64,000 nucleotides of DNA from JAAYCI01 sp964370045. Lineage in GTDB: Bacteria > Bacillota > Clostridia > Oscillospirales > Ruminococcaceae. Both the position numbers and the translations under genes were made by a program. Every line of letters starts with the position of its first letter. Within the stretch, counting starts at the first letter, position 1. Where the stretch lies: contig CAYJGZ010000001.1 in assembly GCA_964370045.1 (NCBI GenBank), positions 62,001-126,000 of the forward strand, given 5' to 3'. Under the pieces are notes generated by a model, which saw only the letters and a list, made by a program, of their open reading frames with translations, did no database searches and was not told where the DNA came from. Positions 7,464-15,707 of the stretch are shown in pieces.

Positions 7464-9875
7464 ATGGATAGGTATGAGCCTAAAAAGATAGAGCCAAAGT
7501 GGCAAAAGCACTGGCTGGAAAACAAGACGTTTGCGGCGGTGACAGGGGACAAAAGGCCGAAGTTTTTTGCGCTGGTGGAGTTTCCCTACCCCAGCGCACA
7601 GGGCCTGCATGTGGGGCATCCTCGCCCTTATACGGCCATAGATGTGGTCTCGCGCAAGCGCCGCTTGCAGGGGCAAAACGTGCTGTTTCCCATCGGGTGG
7701 GATGCGTTTGGCCTGCCCACCGAAAACTTTGCGATTAAAAACCACATACACCCGGCCATCGTCACCAAAAACAATATAGAGCGCTTTCGTGCGCAAATAC
7801 AGGCGCTGGGCATAAGCTTTGACTGGGACAGGCAGGTGGACACCACCGACCCCTCCTACTACAAATGGACGCAGTGGATTTTTCTGCAGCTTTTCAAAAA
7901 AGGGCTTGCGTACAAAAAAGAGATGAGCGTGAACTGGTGCACCTCGTGCAAGGTGGTGCTGGCGAACGAAGAGGTGGTAAACGGCGAGTGCGAGCGCTGT
8001 AAGGGCGCTGTTATCCGCAAGGAAAAAAGCCAGTGGATGCTGAAAATCACCGAGTATGCCGGCCGACTGATTGATGACCTTGAGGGGCTGGACTATGTGG
8101 AGAGGGTCTCCAGCGGACAAAAGCACTGGATTGGCCGCAGCCACGGCGCAGATATTACGTTCGGCACTACCGCAGGGGATGAGATGGTGGTGTACACCAC
8201 CCGCCCCGATACGGTGTTCGGCGCAACATACATGGTAATGAGCCCCGAGCACGCCTACCTTAAAAAGTGGGCGGATGTTTTGACCAACAAGGAAGAGATA
8301 GCCGAGTATCAGGCACAGGCTGCCCGAAAGAGCGACTTTGAGCGCACAGAGCTTGCGGCGGACCGTGAAAAAACGGGCGTGCAGCTACAGGGCGTACAGG
8401 CGATAAACCCAGCCACTGCGGAGCGAATTCCTATTTATATTTCGGACTATGTGCTGGCAAGCTACGGCACGGGAGCCATCATGGCGGTGCCGGGGCACGA
8501 CACCCGAGATTGGGCGTTTGCACGTAAGTTTAACCTGCCTATCATAGAGGTGGTGGCAGGCGGAGATGTGCAAAACGAGGCATTTGTGGACATCGAGACG
8601 GGTAGCATGGTGAACAGCGGCTTTTTGAATGGCCTTTGCGTAGAGGAGGCAAAAAAAGCGATTGTGGACTGGCTGATGCGCCAAAACAAGGGCAAGGCGC
8701 GCATAAACTACAAGCTGAGGGACTGGGTGTTCAGCCGCCAGCGTTACTGGGGCGAGCCCATACCCATGGTGTGGTGCGAAAAGTGTGGCTGGGTGCCTAT
8801 TCCCGAGGAAGAGTTGCCGCTGAAACTGCCTTATATCGAAGATTTTGAGCCTACGGAGGAGGGAGACTCCCCCCTTGCCCGCCACGATGAATGGGTGCAG
8901 ACCACCTGCCCTGCGTGTGGCGGTGCGGCACGCCGTGAGACGGACACCATGCCCCAGTGGGCAGGCTCGTCCTGGTACTTCCTGCGCTACTGCGACCCCG
9001 ACAACGACAAAGAGCTTGCATCGAGCGAGGCGCTGGAGTACTGGATGATGGTAGACTGGTACAACGGCGGCATGGAGCATACGACGCTGCACATGCTGTA
9101 CAGCCGTTTTTGGCACAAGTTTTTGTATGATATCGGCGTGGTAAACACAAAAGAGCCGTACCAAAAACGCACGGCACACGGTATGATTTTGGGCGAGGAC
9201 GGCCAAAAGATGAGCAAGAGCCGTGGCAATGTGGTAAACCCCGATGACGTTATAAATGAGTTTGGTGCGGACACCATGCGTGTGTATGAAATGTTCATCG
9301 GCGATTTTGAAAAGACCGCACCGTGGAACACCGCCTCCATAAAGGGAAGCCGCCGCTTTTTGGACAGGGTGTGGGGAGCATCCGCCCAGCTGCTGGCAGG
9401 CGATAGCTACCGTCCCGAGATGGAAGCCGTGATGCACCGCACCATAAAAAAAGTGGGGCAGGACATCGAAAACCTAAAGCACAACACCGCCATTGCCGCA
9501 ATGATGAGCCTTTTGAATGAATTTGCGGCGAAGGGTGCAAACCGCGCCGAGTACAAAACACTGCTGATACTGCTAAACCCATTTGCGCCGCACATCACGG
9601 AAGAGCTGTGGGAAAAGCTGAGCTTTAAGGGCGAGATTGCACTGCAAAGCTGGCCGCAGTACGACGATGCGAAGATGCAGGAAAATGAGATTGAGATTGC
9701 GGTGCAGATAAACGGCAAGCTTCGCACACGCATAACAGTGGCGGCAGATGCCACACAAGAGCAAGCTGTGGCGGCCGCCAAGGCGGAAGAAGCGGTGGCA
9801 TCAGGCCTTGAGGGCAAGGAAATCAAAAAAGAAATCTGGGTTCCCGGCCGTCTTTTGAACTTTGCGGTGAAGTAG
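7464..9875 (+). CDS. leuS: Leucyl-tRNA synthetase
   Basis: Charges tRNA-Leu. The 803-residue class I synthetase has the HIGH-type motif HVGH at 49-52, a zinc-type CxxC knuckle (WCTSCKVVL and CERC), an editing domain with TTRPDTVFGATYM and GTGAIMAVPGHD, and KMSKS at 582-586. The C-terminus ends in the usual LeuS tail (WVPGRLLNFAVK). There is only a weak Shine-Dalgarno. The 168-base gap upstream contains no T-box motif that I can recognise. An intrinsic terminator follows at 9998-10042. Confidence 0.97.
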   Translation: MDRYEPKKIEPKWQKHWLENKTFAAVTGDKRPKFFALVEFPYPSAQGLHVGHPRPYTAIDVVSRKRRLQGQNVLFPIGWDAFGLPTENFAIKNHIHPAIVTKNNIERFRAQIQALGISFDWDRQVDTTDPSYYKWTQWIFLQLFKKGLAYKKEMSVNWCTSCKVVLANEEVVNGECERCKGAVIRKEKSQWMLKITEYAGRLIDDLEGLDYVERVSSGQKHWIGRSHGADITFGTTAGDEMVVYTTRPDTVFGATYMVMSPEHAYLKKWADVLTNKEEIAEYQAQAARKSDFERTELAADREKTGVQLQGVQAINPATAERIPIYISDYVLASYGTGAIMAVPGHDTRDWAFARKFNLPIIEVVAGGDVQNEAFVDIETGSMVNSGFLNGLCVEEAKKAIVDWLMRQNKGKARINYKLRDWVFSRQRYWGEPIPMVWCEKCGWVPIPEEELPLKLPYIEDFEPTEEGDSPLARHDEWVQTTCPACGGAARRETDTMPQWAGSSWYFLRYCDPDNDKELASSEALEYWMMVDWYNGGMEHTTLHMLYSRFWHKFLYDIGVVNTKEPYQKRTAHGMILGEDGQKMSKSRGNVVNPDDVINEFGADTMRVYEMFIGDFEKTAPWNTASIKGSRRFLDRVWGASAQLLAGDSYRPEMEAVMHRTIKKVGQDIENLKHNTAIAAMMSLLNEFAAKGANRAEYKTLLILLNPFAPHITEELWEKLSFKGEIALQSWPQYDDAKMQENEIEIAVQINGKLRTRITVAADATQEQAVAAAKAEEAVASGLEGKEIKKEIWVPGRLLNFAVK

Positions 9876-9997
9876 AGGTTAAAGAGCAGTAAAGTATTAA
9901 AATATAATGTATAATGCAATATATTGCGAAAACTGCTATAAAACTAAAGCTGTTTGACACGAAAGCAGAAGATAGCTAAGCAAAAAGAATAAGGAAA

Positions 9998-10042
9998 ACA
10001 CCCTGTGAGGGCATGTGCGTATGCCTTTGCAGGGTGTTTTTT
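9998..10042 (+). terminator. Intrinsic terminator after leuS
   Basis: Two-part stem: ACACCCTG (9998-10005) pairs with CAGGGTGT (10030-10037), and inside it AGGGCAT pairs with ATGCCTT. A run of T follows at 10037-10042. Confidence 0.85.
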
Positions 10043-10202
10043 GTGTAAGTTTGTATGTGGCTATATTATGTATCGACACATATATTGACACATAGCTATA
10101 ACCATACATACACGTATAGTTGATTGAAAAAACGCAAATGAAAAATACAGCACAATTAGCAAGCAAACATGCCTAAAGTCATTGAATGCACCCGAGGGAG
10201 TG
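10043..10202. other. Gene-free stretch between leuS terminator and lysR 3' end
   Basis: AT-rich DNA with an imperfect inverted repeat around TATGTGGCTATA (about 10053) and TAGCTATAACCATA (about 10094). No gene, tRNA or convincing terminator for the converging LysR gene was found. Confidence 0.4.
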
Positions 10203-11048
10203 CTATAAAAACAGCTCTATGAGCTCTTTGTTCAGCGTGTTTTTGAGAAAAACAAAATTGAACTCCCTAAGAATGTCATTACCGCTTAACTCGAATACGC
10301 CTAAACTTGGGTCGCTATTCGGAATCGACTCATATACGAATGAAATACCACAATTTTCTTTTATAAGATGACGAATAGTGTTAAAACTGCTTATGGTAGT
10401 GCTTCGCTCAAAGCTGTTTAAGCTGAGATTGTTCTCGTGCAGCACCTGCTCGAAAATAGCGCGTGTGCCCGAGCCTGCCTCACGCAGGATGAGATTTTCT
10501 GAAAGAATATTTTCAAAAGAAATGGACTTGCCACAAAAGTGATGCTGCTTGCCGCAGATGCCGACAAATCTTTCACTTTTGTACAAAGCGTAGTCAAAGC
10601 TGTTTTTGTCAAAAAAGCCCTCTATAATGGCGCAGTCGATTTCAAAGTGGTTTAGCATACCAAGGAGCATTTGGGTGTTACCTATGGTGAGTGAAAGGCG
10701 AACATCTTCTTTTTTTACAAGCTCGGTGATTCTGTGTGGAATGACATACTCGCCGATTGTTTTGGTGGCGCCAAGGCGTATGCTTTTGGTGCTTGTGGAG
10801 GAAATTGTTTTGCACAGCGTGTTATTTAAGGACATGGCGGTTCTTGTGTATTGCTCCAGCGAAAGGCAGGCCTTTGTTTTGGAAAGTTTTCTTGCTGAGT
10901 ATTCAAAAAGCTTTGCACAGTATTGGGCTTCCAAAAACTTGATGTGCTGTGTCACAGCGGGCTGGGTGATGTTTAGCTTTTGGGCGGTGAGGCGATAGTT
11001 CATAATTTCGCAGAGCGTCAAAAATGTTGTCATGCGATAGTCAAGCAT
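10203..11048 (-). CDS. LysR-family transcriptional regulator
   Basis: A 281-residue LysR regulator. The N-terminal winged helix-turn-helix (about 1-60: MTTFLTLCEIMNYRLTAQKL, then NITQPAVTQHIKFLE) is followed by an effector-binding domain of the periplasmic-binding-protein type. ATG 11048 is supported by GGAGG nine bases upstream; a longer reading from 11255 would run through the intergenic operator. It diverges from a YeiH-type exporter gene, the classic LysR arrangement, so it probably controls that gene and itself. A low-GC, lysine-rich composition sets it apart from neighbours. Confidence 0.9.
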   Translation of the reverse strand: MLDYRMTTFLTLCEIMNYRLTAQKLNITQPAVTQHIKFLEAQYCAKLFEYSARKLSKTKACLSLEQYTRTAMSLNNTLCKTISSTSTKSIRLGATKTIGEYVIPHRITELVKKEDVRLSLTIGNTQMLLGMLNHFEIDCAIIEGFFDKNSFDYALYKSERFVGICGKQHHFCGKSISFENILSENLILREAGSGTRAIFEQVLHENNLSLNSFERSTTISSFNTIRHLIKENCGISFVYESIPNSDPSLGVFELSGNDILREFNFVFLKNTLNKELIELFL

Positions 11049-11067
11049 TTTGTACCTCCATAATAAA

Positions 11068-11083
11068 TATTTATCGATAAATA
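11068..11083. promoter_or_regulatory. Palindromic operator candidate between lysR and yeiH
   Basis: A perfect 16-bp palindrome centred on ATCGAT (TATTTATCGATAAATA) lies in the 111-bp divergent region, just upstream of the lysR Shine-Dalgarno. It contains T-N11-A spacing, as expected of LysR-protein sites. Assignment is inference from position and symmetry. Confidence 0.55.
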
Positions 11084-11159
11084 AAATATAATAATTTGAT
11101 TTTACACTTAAAATAGTGTATAAACAAGTATGGAAATTCTCTTGGAAGAAGGAAAAAGC

Positions 11160-12203
11160 ATGATTAAAAAGTCTGTTTCTATTTTGCCCGGAGTGGGCGT
11201 TGCGGTGGGCATTGCGGGGATTGCAACGCTCATAGAGTACTTTTTGCCGATACATTTAATAGGGGCATCTATTATAGCGCTGTTTATCGGTATGGCGGTG
11301 AATAATTTTATAAAAGCACCTGTGCTTAAAGATGGCTTGAAGTTTACCTCTAAGAAAATTTTGCGAATCGCCATTATACTGATGGGTGCATCGCTTAGCA
11401 TACAGACGGTGATTGAGGTGGGAAGGCTCTCACTTATTGTGATGGTTTTTACGCTGTTTGCCTGCTTTGGAGTGGGCTACTTTGTCGGAAAAGCACTGAA
11501 GCTAAATTGGAAGGTTTCCAACCTAATCTCGGCAGGAACGGGAATTTGCGGTGCATCCGCCATTGCTGCCATATCGCCCGTCATTGATGCCGAGGATAAG
11601 GATGTCGCATACGCCATGTCCGCTACATTTATATTTGATATGGCGATGGTGGTGCTGTTTCCCATCATGGGGGCGGCGCTTGGAATGAGCGACATGGCGT
11701 ACGGACTGTGGGCGGGCACAGCCGTGAACGACACCTCCAGCGTGGTGGCCGCAGGCTTTGCGTACAGCGAGGGTGCGGGCGATTTTGCAACGATGGTGAA
11801 GCTGACGAGAACGCTCTCTATAATTCCCGTTGTGCTGATATTTGCGGCGATAAACATACATATTAAGCGCAAAGAGAGAATGAACGCCGCCGCAAGCGCA
11901 GGTGGCGAGGGCACAGTGGCGAAAAATAAAGTTTCTATTTTATCACTTTTTCCATGGTTTATCGTGGGTTTTTTGGCGCTGGCAGCGCTGAACAGCGCAG
12001 GAGTGATTCCGGCACAGGCATCGGTGCTAAGCAAGGAAGCGAGCAAGTTTTTAATGGTGTGTGCGCTCGCCGCAATAGGAATGAACACAAACTTTGGCGA
12101 GCTGCGAAAGTCCGGAAAAAGGCCGATGATACACGGATTTACAATATCACTACTGGTTGTACTTGTTGCGCTGGGCGTTGAGATGGCGATGGGGCTTGTG
12201 TGA
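11160..12203 (+). CDS. YeiH/UPF0324-family putative anion exporter
   Basis: A 347-residue integral membrane protein of the YeiH (UPF0324, putative sulfate exporter) family, with about nine to ten predicted membrane segments. Family hallmarks include GASIIALFIGMAVNN near the N-terminus, the glycine/alanine-rich SAGTGICGASAIAAISPVI, and GLWAGTAVNDTSSVVAAGF. ATG 11160 has GAAGGA upstream. In other bacteria homologues sit next to YeiE/CysB-like LysR regulators, the same pairing as here. The transported substrate is not known from sequence; sulfite, sulfate or a sulfonate is only a guess. Confidence 0.88.
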   Translation: MIKKSVSILPGVGVAVGIAGIATLIEYFLPIHLIGASIIALFIGMAVNNFIKAPVLKDGLKFTSKKILRIAIILMGASLSIQTVIEVGRLSLIVMVFTLFACFGVGYFVGKALKLNWKVSNLISAGTGICGASAIAAISPVIDAEDKDVAYAMSATFIFDMAMVVLFPIMGAALGMSDMAYGLWAGTAVNDTSSVVAAGFAYSEGAGDFATMVKLTRTLSIIPVVLIFAAINIHIKRKERMNAAASAGGEGTVAKNKVSILSLFPWFIVGFLALAALNSAGVIPAQASVLSKEASKFLMVCALAAIGMNTNFGELRKSGKRPMIHGFTISLLVVLVALGVEMAMGLV

Positions 12204-12226
12204 TTTAGCGCAGGCGGTGAAATAAG

Positions 12227-12257
12227 TTTTGTCGCTTGCACTGTGCGACAAATTTTA
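12227..12257 (+). terminator. Probable terminator after yeiH
   Basis: TTTGTCGC (12228-12235) pairs with GCGACAAA (12245-12252), followed by TTTT. The U tract is short, so strength is uncertain. Confidence 0.6.
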
Positions 12258-12285
12258 TGGCAAGCTTAATGCTATACTTTTAGCG

Positions 12286-12449
12286 TAGTACCTTGTGAAA
12301 CCTAAACCTCTACATATCTGTCGGCTGTTTTTGCCCAAAACTACGTTGTCGTCAATCGGAATACACACAGTATTCCTCATTCCTCCGCCTTGTTTTGAAC
12401 AAAAATATCTCGACATCTATTGTAAACTTTTAGATTACACAAGGTAGTA
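12286..12449. repeat. Miniature inverted-repeat element, family 3
   Basis: Terminal inverted repeats TAGTACCTTGTG (12286-12297) and CACAAGGTAGTA (12438-12449), 11 of 12 positions matching. The interior shares a segment (cgtc..tcg..ATACACA..GTATTCCTC...CGCCTTGT) with the elements at 28893-29167, 49509-49669 and 62432-62592. No coding capacity. Confidence 0.75.
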
Positions 12450-12652
12450 GTGGTAGCGCTGTGAGCAGAGTGGATGTGACTGTGTGCAAAATTATTTGTG
12501 TGCAGGGAGCATTATTCGTTACAGGCATTTGGTGAAATTGTGGGCGTTTTTTTTGACAATTACCCATAAATCACTTTGTATCATTATATTTGCACGTAAG
12601 AGCCTTACAATAATTATGTTTTTGACGGGCAGTATTTTGTGCGATTTTTACC
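12450..12652. other. AT-rich stretch before the rpsU promoter
   Basis: No gene is supported. A 70-codon reading at 12484-12696 runs into the rpsU promoter, lacks a Shine-Dalgarno and has no recognisable domain. Confidence 0.5.
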
Positions 12653-12681
12653 TTGACAGTGCAAAAGATGACGTGTATAAT
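12653..12681 (+). promoter_or_regulatory. Consensus sigma-A promoter of rpsU
   Basis: TTGACA (12653-12658), a 17-base spacer and TATAAT (12676-12681): a perfect consensus pair about 90 bases before rpsU. Confidence 0.9.
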
Positions 12682-12768
12682 CTAAATATTGTTTAGTGGC
12701 GCGACTGCATATATGTGGATGGGCTACTTGACATAACTCCTGCCGATTGGCATTAGGGAGGGACAATG

Positions 12769-12945
12769 ATGTCGGAAATCCGAGTTAAAGACAACGAATC
12801 GCTGGACAGCGCACTGCGCCGGTTCAAGCGTTCGTGCGCAAAATCGGGCGTTCTGGCCGAGGTTCGCAAGCGCGAAGCTTACGAAAAACCATCGGTAAAA
12901 CGCAAGAAAAAGTCTGAAGCCGCCCGCAAACGCAAGTTCAAGTAA
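12769..12945 (+). CDS. rpsU: 30S ribosomal protein S21
   Basis: A 58-residue protein with the S21 pattern: SEIRVKDNESLDSALRRFKR, then SGVLAEVRKREAYEKPS, and a lysine/arginine-rich tail (KRKKKSEAARKRKFK) that contacts 16S rRNA. S21 helps the small subunit initiate translation. Two ATG codons are adjacent (12766 and 12769); the second has the better spacing (7 bases) from GGAGG. A consensus promoter and a strong terminator make it a single-gene unit. Confidence 0.96.
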   Translation: MSEIRVKDNESLDSALRRFKRSCAKSGVLAEVRKREAYEKPSVKRKKKSEAARKRKFK

Positions 12946-12972
12946 GTTGTGTGGGTATGTTTGACAGGCATG

Positions 12973-13002
12973 GCGAGCTCTCGTAAAAGGGCTCGCTTTT
13001 TT
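12973..13002 (+). terminator. Intrinsic terminator after rpsU
   Basis: GCGAGC (12973-12978) pairs with GCTCGC (12991-12996), followed directly by six T. Confidence 0.85.
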
Positions 13003-13053
13003 GCATATTTTCGCATGGGTGGCTTTGCCGTGCGCTGATAAGGGGAGAATGTA

Positions 13054-13560
13054 ATGGCGATTTTTACACCGAGCTGTGTATTTCGTAACATAACACACAT
13101 AGACCTTGATTTTTTACGTAGCAAGGGGATAAAGGCGCTGGTGCTGGACGTGGACAACACGCTGACGGCACATGGCAGCCAAACATTGAACAAGGACATT
13201 GCCCAGTGGCTGGACATGGTGCGTGCCGCCGGCATAAAGCTGATGCTGGCGAGCAACAACACCGAGGCGAGGGTAGCGCCGTTTGCAAAGCGCATAGGGG
13301 TGGAGCACGCAAGCTTTTGCTGCAAGCCCGGGCCTAAGTGGCTGCTGTGCGCAAAGCGCAAGTGGCGCTTGCCCAACAGCGCAATAGCGCTGATAGGCGA
13401 CCAAATTTTCACCGACCAGCTGGCGGGTGGACTGTACGGCGTGAAGGTATTTCTTGTGCGCCCGATGTACCGTGACACAAAGCCCACCATACGGCTGAAA
13501 CGCTTTCTTGAAAGCCCATTTTTGGTGAGATACTACAAAAATGGTGGGCGCTTATTGTGA
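13054..13560 (+). CDS. yqeG: YqeG-type HAD phosphatase
   Basis: A 168-residue HAD-superfamily IIIA phosphatase of the YqeG family. Motif I is DVDNTL (D32 nucleophile, D34), motif II is MLASNN, and the GDQIFTDQLAGGLYG block supplies the metal-binding aspartates. YqeG homologues (mitochondrial Gep4 is related) act on phosphatidylglycerophosphate or similar phosphoesters; the substrate here is not shown by sequence. The stop overlaps the GTG start of the next gene (GTGA), so the two are coupled. Confidence 0.92.
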   Translation: MAIFTPSCVFRNITHIDLDFLRSKGIKALVLDVDNTLTAHGSQTLNKDIAQWLDMVRAAGIKLMLASNNTEARVAPFAKRIGVEHASFCCKPGPKWLLCAKRKWRLPNSAIALIGDQIFTDQLAGGLYGVKVFLVRPMYRDTKPTIRLKRFLESPFLVRYYKNGGRLL

Positions 13561-14441
13561 GTGGTGTGAGTATAACTGGGCCACGCTTTGGCACGGCAGG
13601 CCTGAGCGAATCCTTCAAGGCGCAGGGCTACAAAGGCCTTGCGCAGGTGCCGCCGTATATTGCGAGCTTTGGGCTGAATGCGTTTGAGGTGCAGTTTGGC
13701 AGAGGGGTGCGCATGGCGGATGCGGTGGCGGACAGCCTGCGGCAGGAGAGTGCCGATAAAGGCATACAGCTCAGCGTGCACGCACCTTACTATATAAGTA
13801 TGAGCAGCATGGAGGAGGAAAAGCGCCTTGGTAGCCTGCGGTATATCCTGCAAAGCGCTGTGGCGGTGCGTAGGCTGGGCGGCAAAAGGGTGATATTTCA
13901 CAGCGGCAGTGCGGGCAAGCAGTCACGTGAGGCGGCTATGGAAAAGGCGAGCGACACGCTGGCGAAGGCTCGCAAAATGCTGGACGATGAGGGCTTTGAG
14001 GACATACTGCTCTGCCCCGAGACGATGGGCAAGGTGGGCCAGCTGGGCACGCTGAGCGAGGTGCTTGCACTTTGCAAGGGGGATGCACGCCACATCCCCT
14101 GCATAGACTTTGGCCACCTGAACGCCCGAACGCAGGGTGCGATAAAAACAAAGCAGGACTATGCGGACATATTGGATGAAATAGCGGCGGAGCTGGGCGA
14201 GGACAGGGCACGCTGTTTTCATGTGCACTTTTCCAAGATTGAGTACTCGGCCGGGGGTGAAAAGCGCCACCTGACATTTGCGGACACGCAGTACGGGCCA
14301 TGCTTTGAGCCGTTTGTGGAGCTGTGCGCACAGCGTGCGCTTGCGCCGGTGATAATATGCGAGAGTGACGGCACGCAGGCGGAGGACGCACAGAGCATGA
14401 TGAAATATTACAAAACGTATAAAATAGGGCTTGATATATAA
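13557..14441 (+). CDS. AP-endonuclease/xylose-isomerase-like TIM barrel protein
   Basis: A 294-residue TIM barrel of the endonuclease IV / sugar-phosphate isomerase superfamily. Metal-ligand-like stretches in family order are LSVHAPYYI, RVIFHSGS, LLCPETMGK, CIDFGHLNAR, CFHVHFSKIEYS and VIICESD. The CPET and DFGH blocks match endonuclease IV, which cuts abasic sites, but the chain is slightly divergent and a sugar isomerase cannot be excluded. The GTG start overlaps the yqeG stop by four bases. Followed by pepP after about 100 bases. Confidence 0.8.
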   Translation: MSGVSITGPRFGTAGLSESFKAQGYKGLAQVPPYIASFGLNAFEVQFGRGVRMADAVADSLRQESADKGIQLSVHAPYYISMSSMEEEKRLGSLRYILQSAVAVRRLGGKRVIFHSGSAGKQSREAAMEKASDTLAKARKMLDDEGFEDILLCPETMGKVGQLGTLSEVLALCKGDARHIPCIDFGHLNARTQGAIKTKQDYADILDEIAAELGEDRARCFHVHFSKIEYSAGGEKRHLTFADTQYGPCFEPFVELCAQRALAPVIICESDGTQAEDAQSMMKYYKTYKIGLDI

Positions 14442-14540
14442 AACGTAAAGCGACTGAGGGCGGATAGTGCGTGTGGTGGTTATACATAAAGCATTAAACA
14501 TCTGTAAATATACAATTTGGATTAGTAACCGAGGTTTAGT

Positions 14541-15614
14541 ATGCAAAATAAACGTGTGCAAAAGCTGCTCGCAAGCCTGCCCAAAGATTTTGAGGCGGCA
14601 ATAATAGGCACTGCCGTAAATCGCTTTTACCTGCTGGATTTTGATGCGCACGATGCCGGAACGCTTTTGGTGCTGCCCGACAGGCTAATTTACATAATAG
14701 ATTCAAGGTACATCGAGCAGGCAAGGCGCAGGGTGAGCGGCGCACAGGTGGTGCTACAGGAAAATGTGATGAGCCAGCTGACGGATTTTTTGGCAGAGGC
14801 AGGGGCGAAGCGTGTTTATCTCGAGGATGGCATAACGCTAACGGAGCACAGGCGGCTGAAAAAAGAAATACCAAATGTAGATTTTGTTGTCGATGATACT
14901 TTAAGTAGCACTATTTTGGCACTGCGCAGCATAAAAGACAGCGAAGAAATCGGGCGCATACGACATGCACAGCGCATCACGGATGAGGGCTTTAAGCACA
15001 TTCTTCCATACATAAAAGAGGGTGTGCGTGAGATTGACATAGCGCTGGAGCTGGAGCACTTCATGCGCAAAAACGGTGCGGAGCAGATGGCGTTTCCCAC
15101 AATTTGCGTGGCCGGTGCAAACAGTAGCCTGCCGCACGGCGTGCCGGGGGAGTATCGCCTGAAGCGTGGGGACTTCATCACGATGGATTTCGGCGCAAAG
15201 TATATGGGCTATGCCGCCGACATGACACGCACGGTGGCGCTGGGACAGCCGAGCGAAGCACAGCGCAGGGTGTACGACACGGTACTGCGTGCGCACCTTG
15301 CAGGTATTGAGGCGGCGGCGCAGGGAGCAAAATGTGCCGAGGTGGATGCGCGCGCACGTGGGATTATATACAAGGCAGGCTATGAGGGAAAGTTTGGCCA
15401 TGGGCTGGGCCATGCGGTGGGCGTTGAGGTGCACGAAGCACCCCGCCTTTCGCCCAAAAGCAGTGAAACCCTGCAAAGCGGCATGGTGGTGACGATAGAG
15501 CCGGGCATATACCTTGAGGGGGAGTTTGGCTGTCGCATAGAGGACATGGTGCTCATCACGCAGGAGGGGTGCGAGCCGCTGGCAACATCGCCCAAGGAGC
15601 TGATTGTTTTGTAG
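14541..15614 (+). CDS. pepP: Xaa-Pro aminopeptidase, M24 family
   Basis: Cytosolic metallopeptidase of the M24 (pita-bread) family, removing N-terminal residues next to proline. The 357-residue protein has a creatinase-type N-domain (about 1-125) and a catalytic domain with MDFGAKYMGYAADMTRT supplying two aspartates, GHGLGHAVGVEVHE supplying the histidine, and TIEPGIY and CRIEDM supplying two glutamates. All five metal ligands are visible. In many Clostridia pepP is followed directly by efp; here an ABC-F gene lies between them. Confidence 0.94.
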   Translation: MQNKRVQKLLASLPKDFEAAIIGTAVNRFYLLDFDAHDAGTLLVLPDRLIYIIDSRYIEQARRRVSGAQVVLQENVMSQLTDFLAEAGAKRVYLEDGITLTEHRRLKKEIPNVDFVVDDTLSSTILALRSIKDSEEIGRIRHAQRITDEGFKHILPYIKEGVREIDIALELEHFMRKNGAEQMAFPTICVAGANSSLPHGVPGEYRLKRGDFITMDFGAKYMGYAADMTRTVALGQPSEAQRRVYDTVLRAHLAGIEAAAQGAKCAEVDARARGIIYKAGYEGKFGHGLGHAVGVEVHEAPRLSPKSSETLQSGMVVTIEPGIYLEGEFGCRIEDMVLITQEGCEPLATSPKELIVL

Positions 15615-15707
15615 GGTATGGCGGGGTGAAAATGACACTGAAATGTGATGTGCGAAAAATACAAACAGTAATTAAAGTTTGTAATAATACAGTGTGAGGG
15701 TTTAGCA

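Noticed and set aside
12484..12696. A 70-codon reading frame upstream of rpsU
   Set aside because: No ribosome-binding site, no family, and it overlaps the consensus rpsU promoter.
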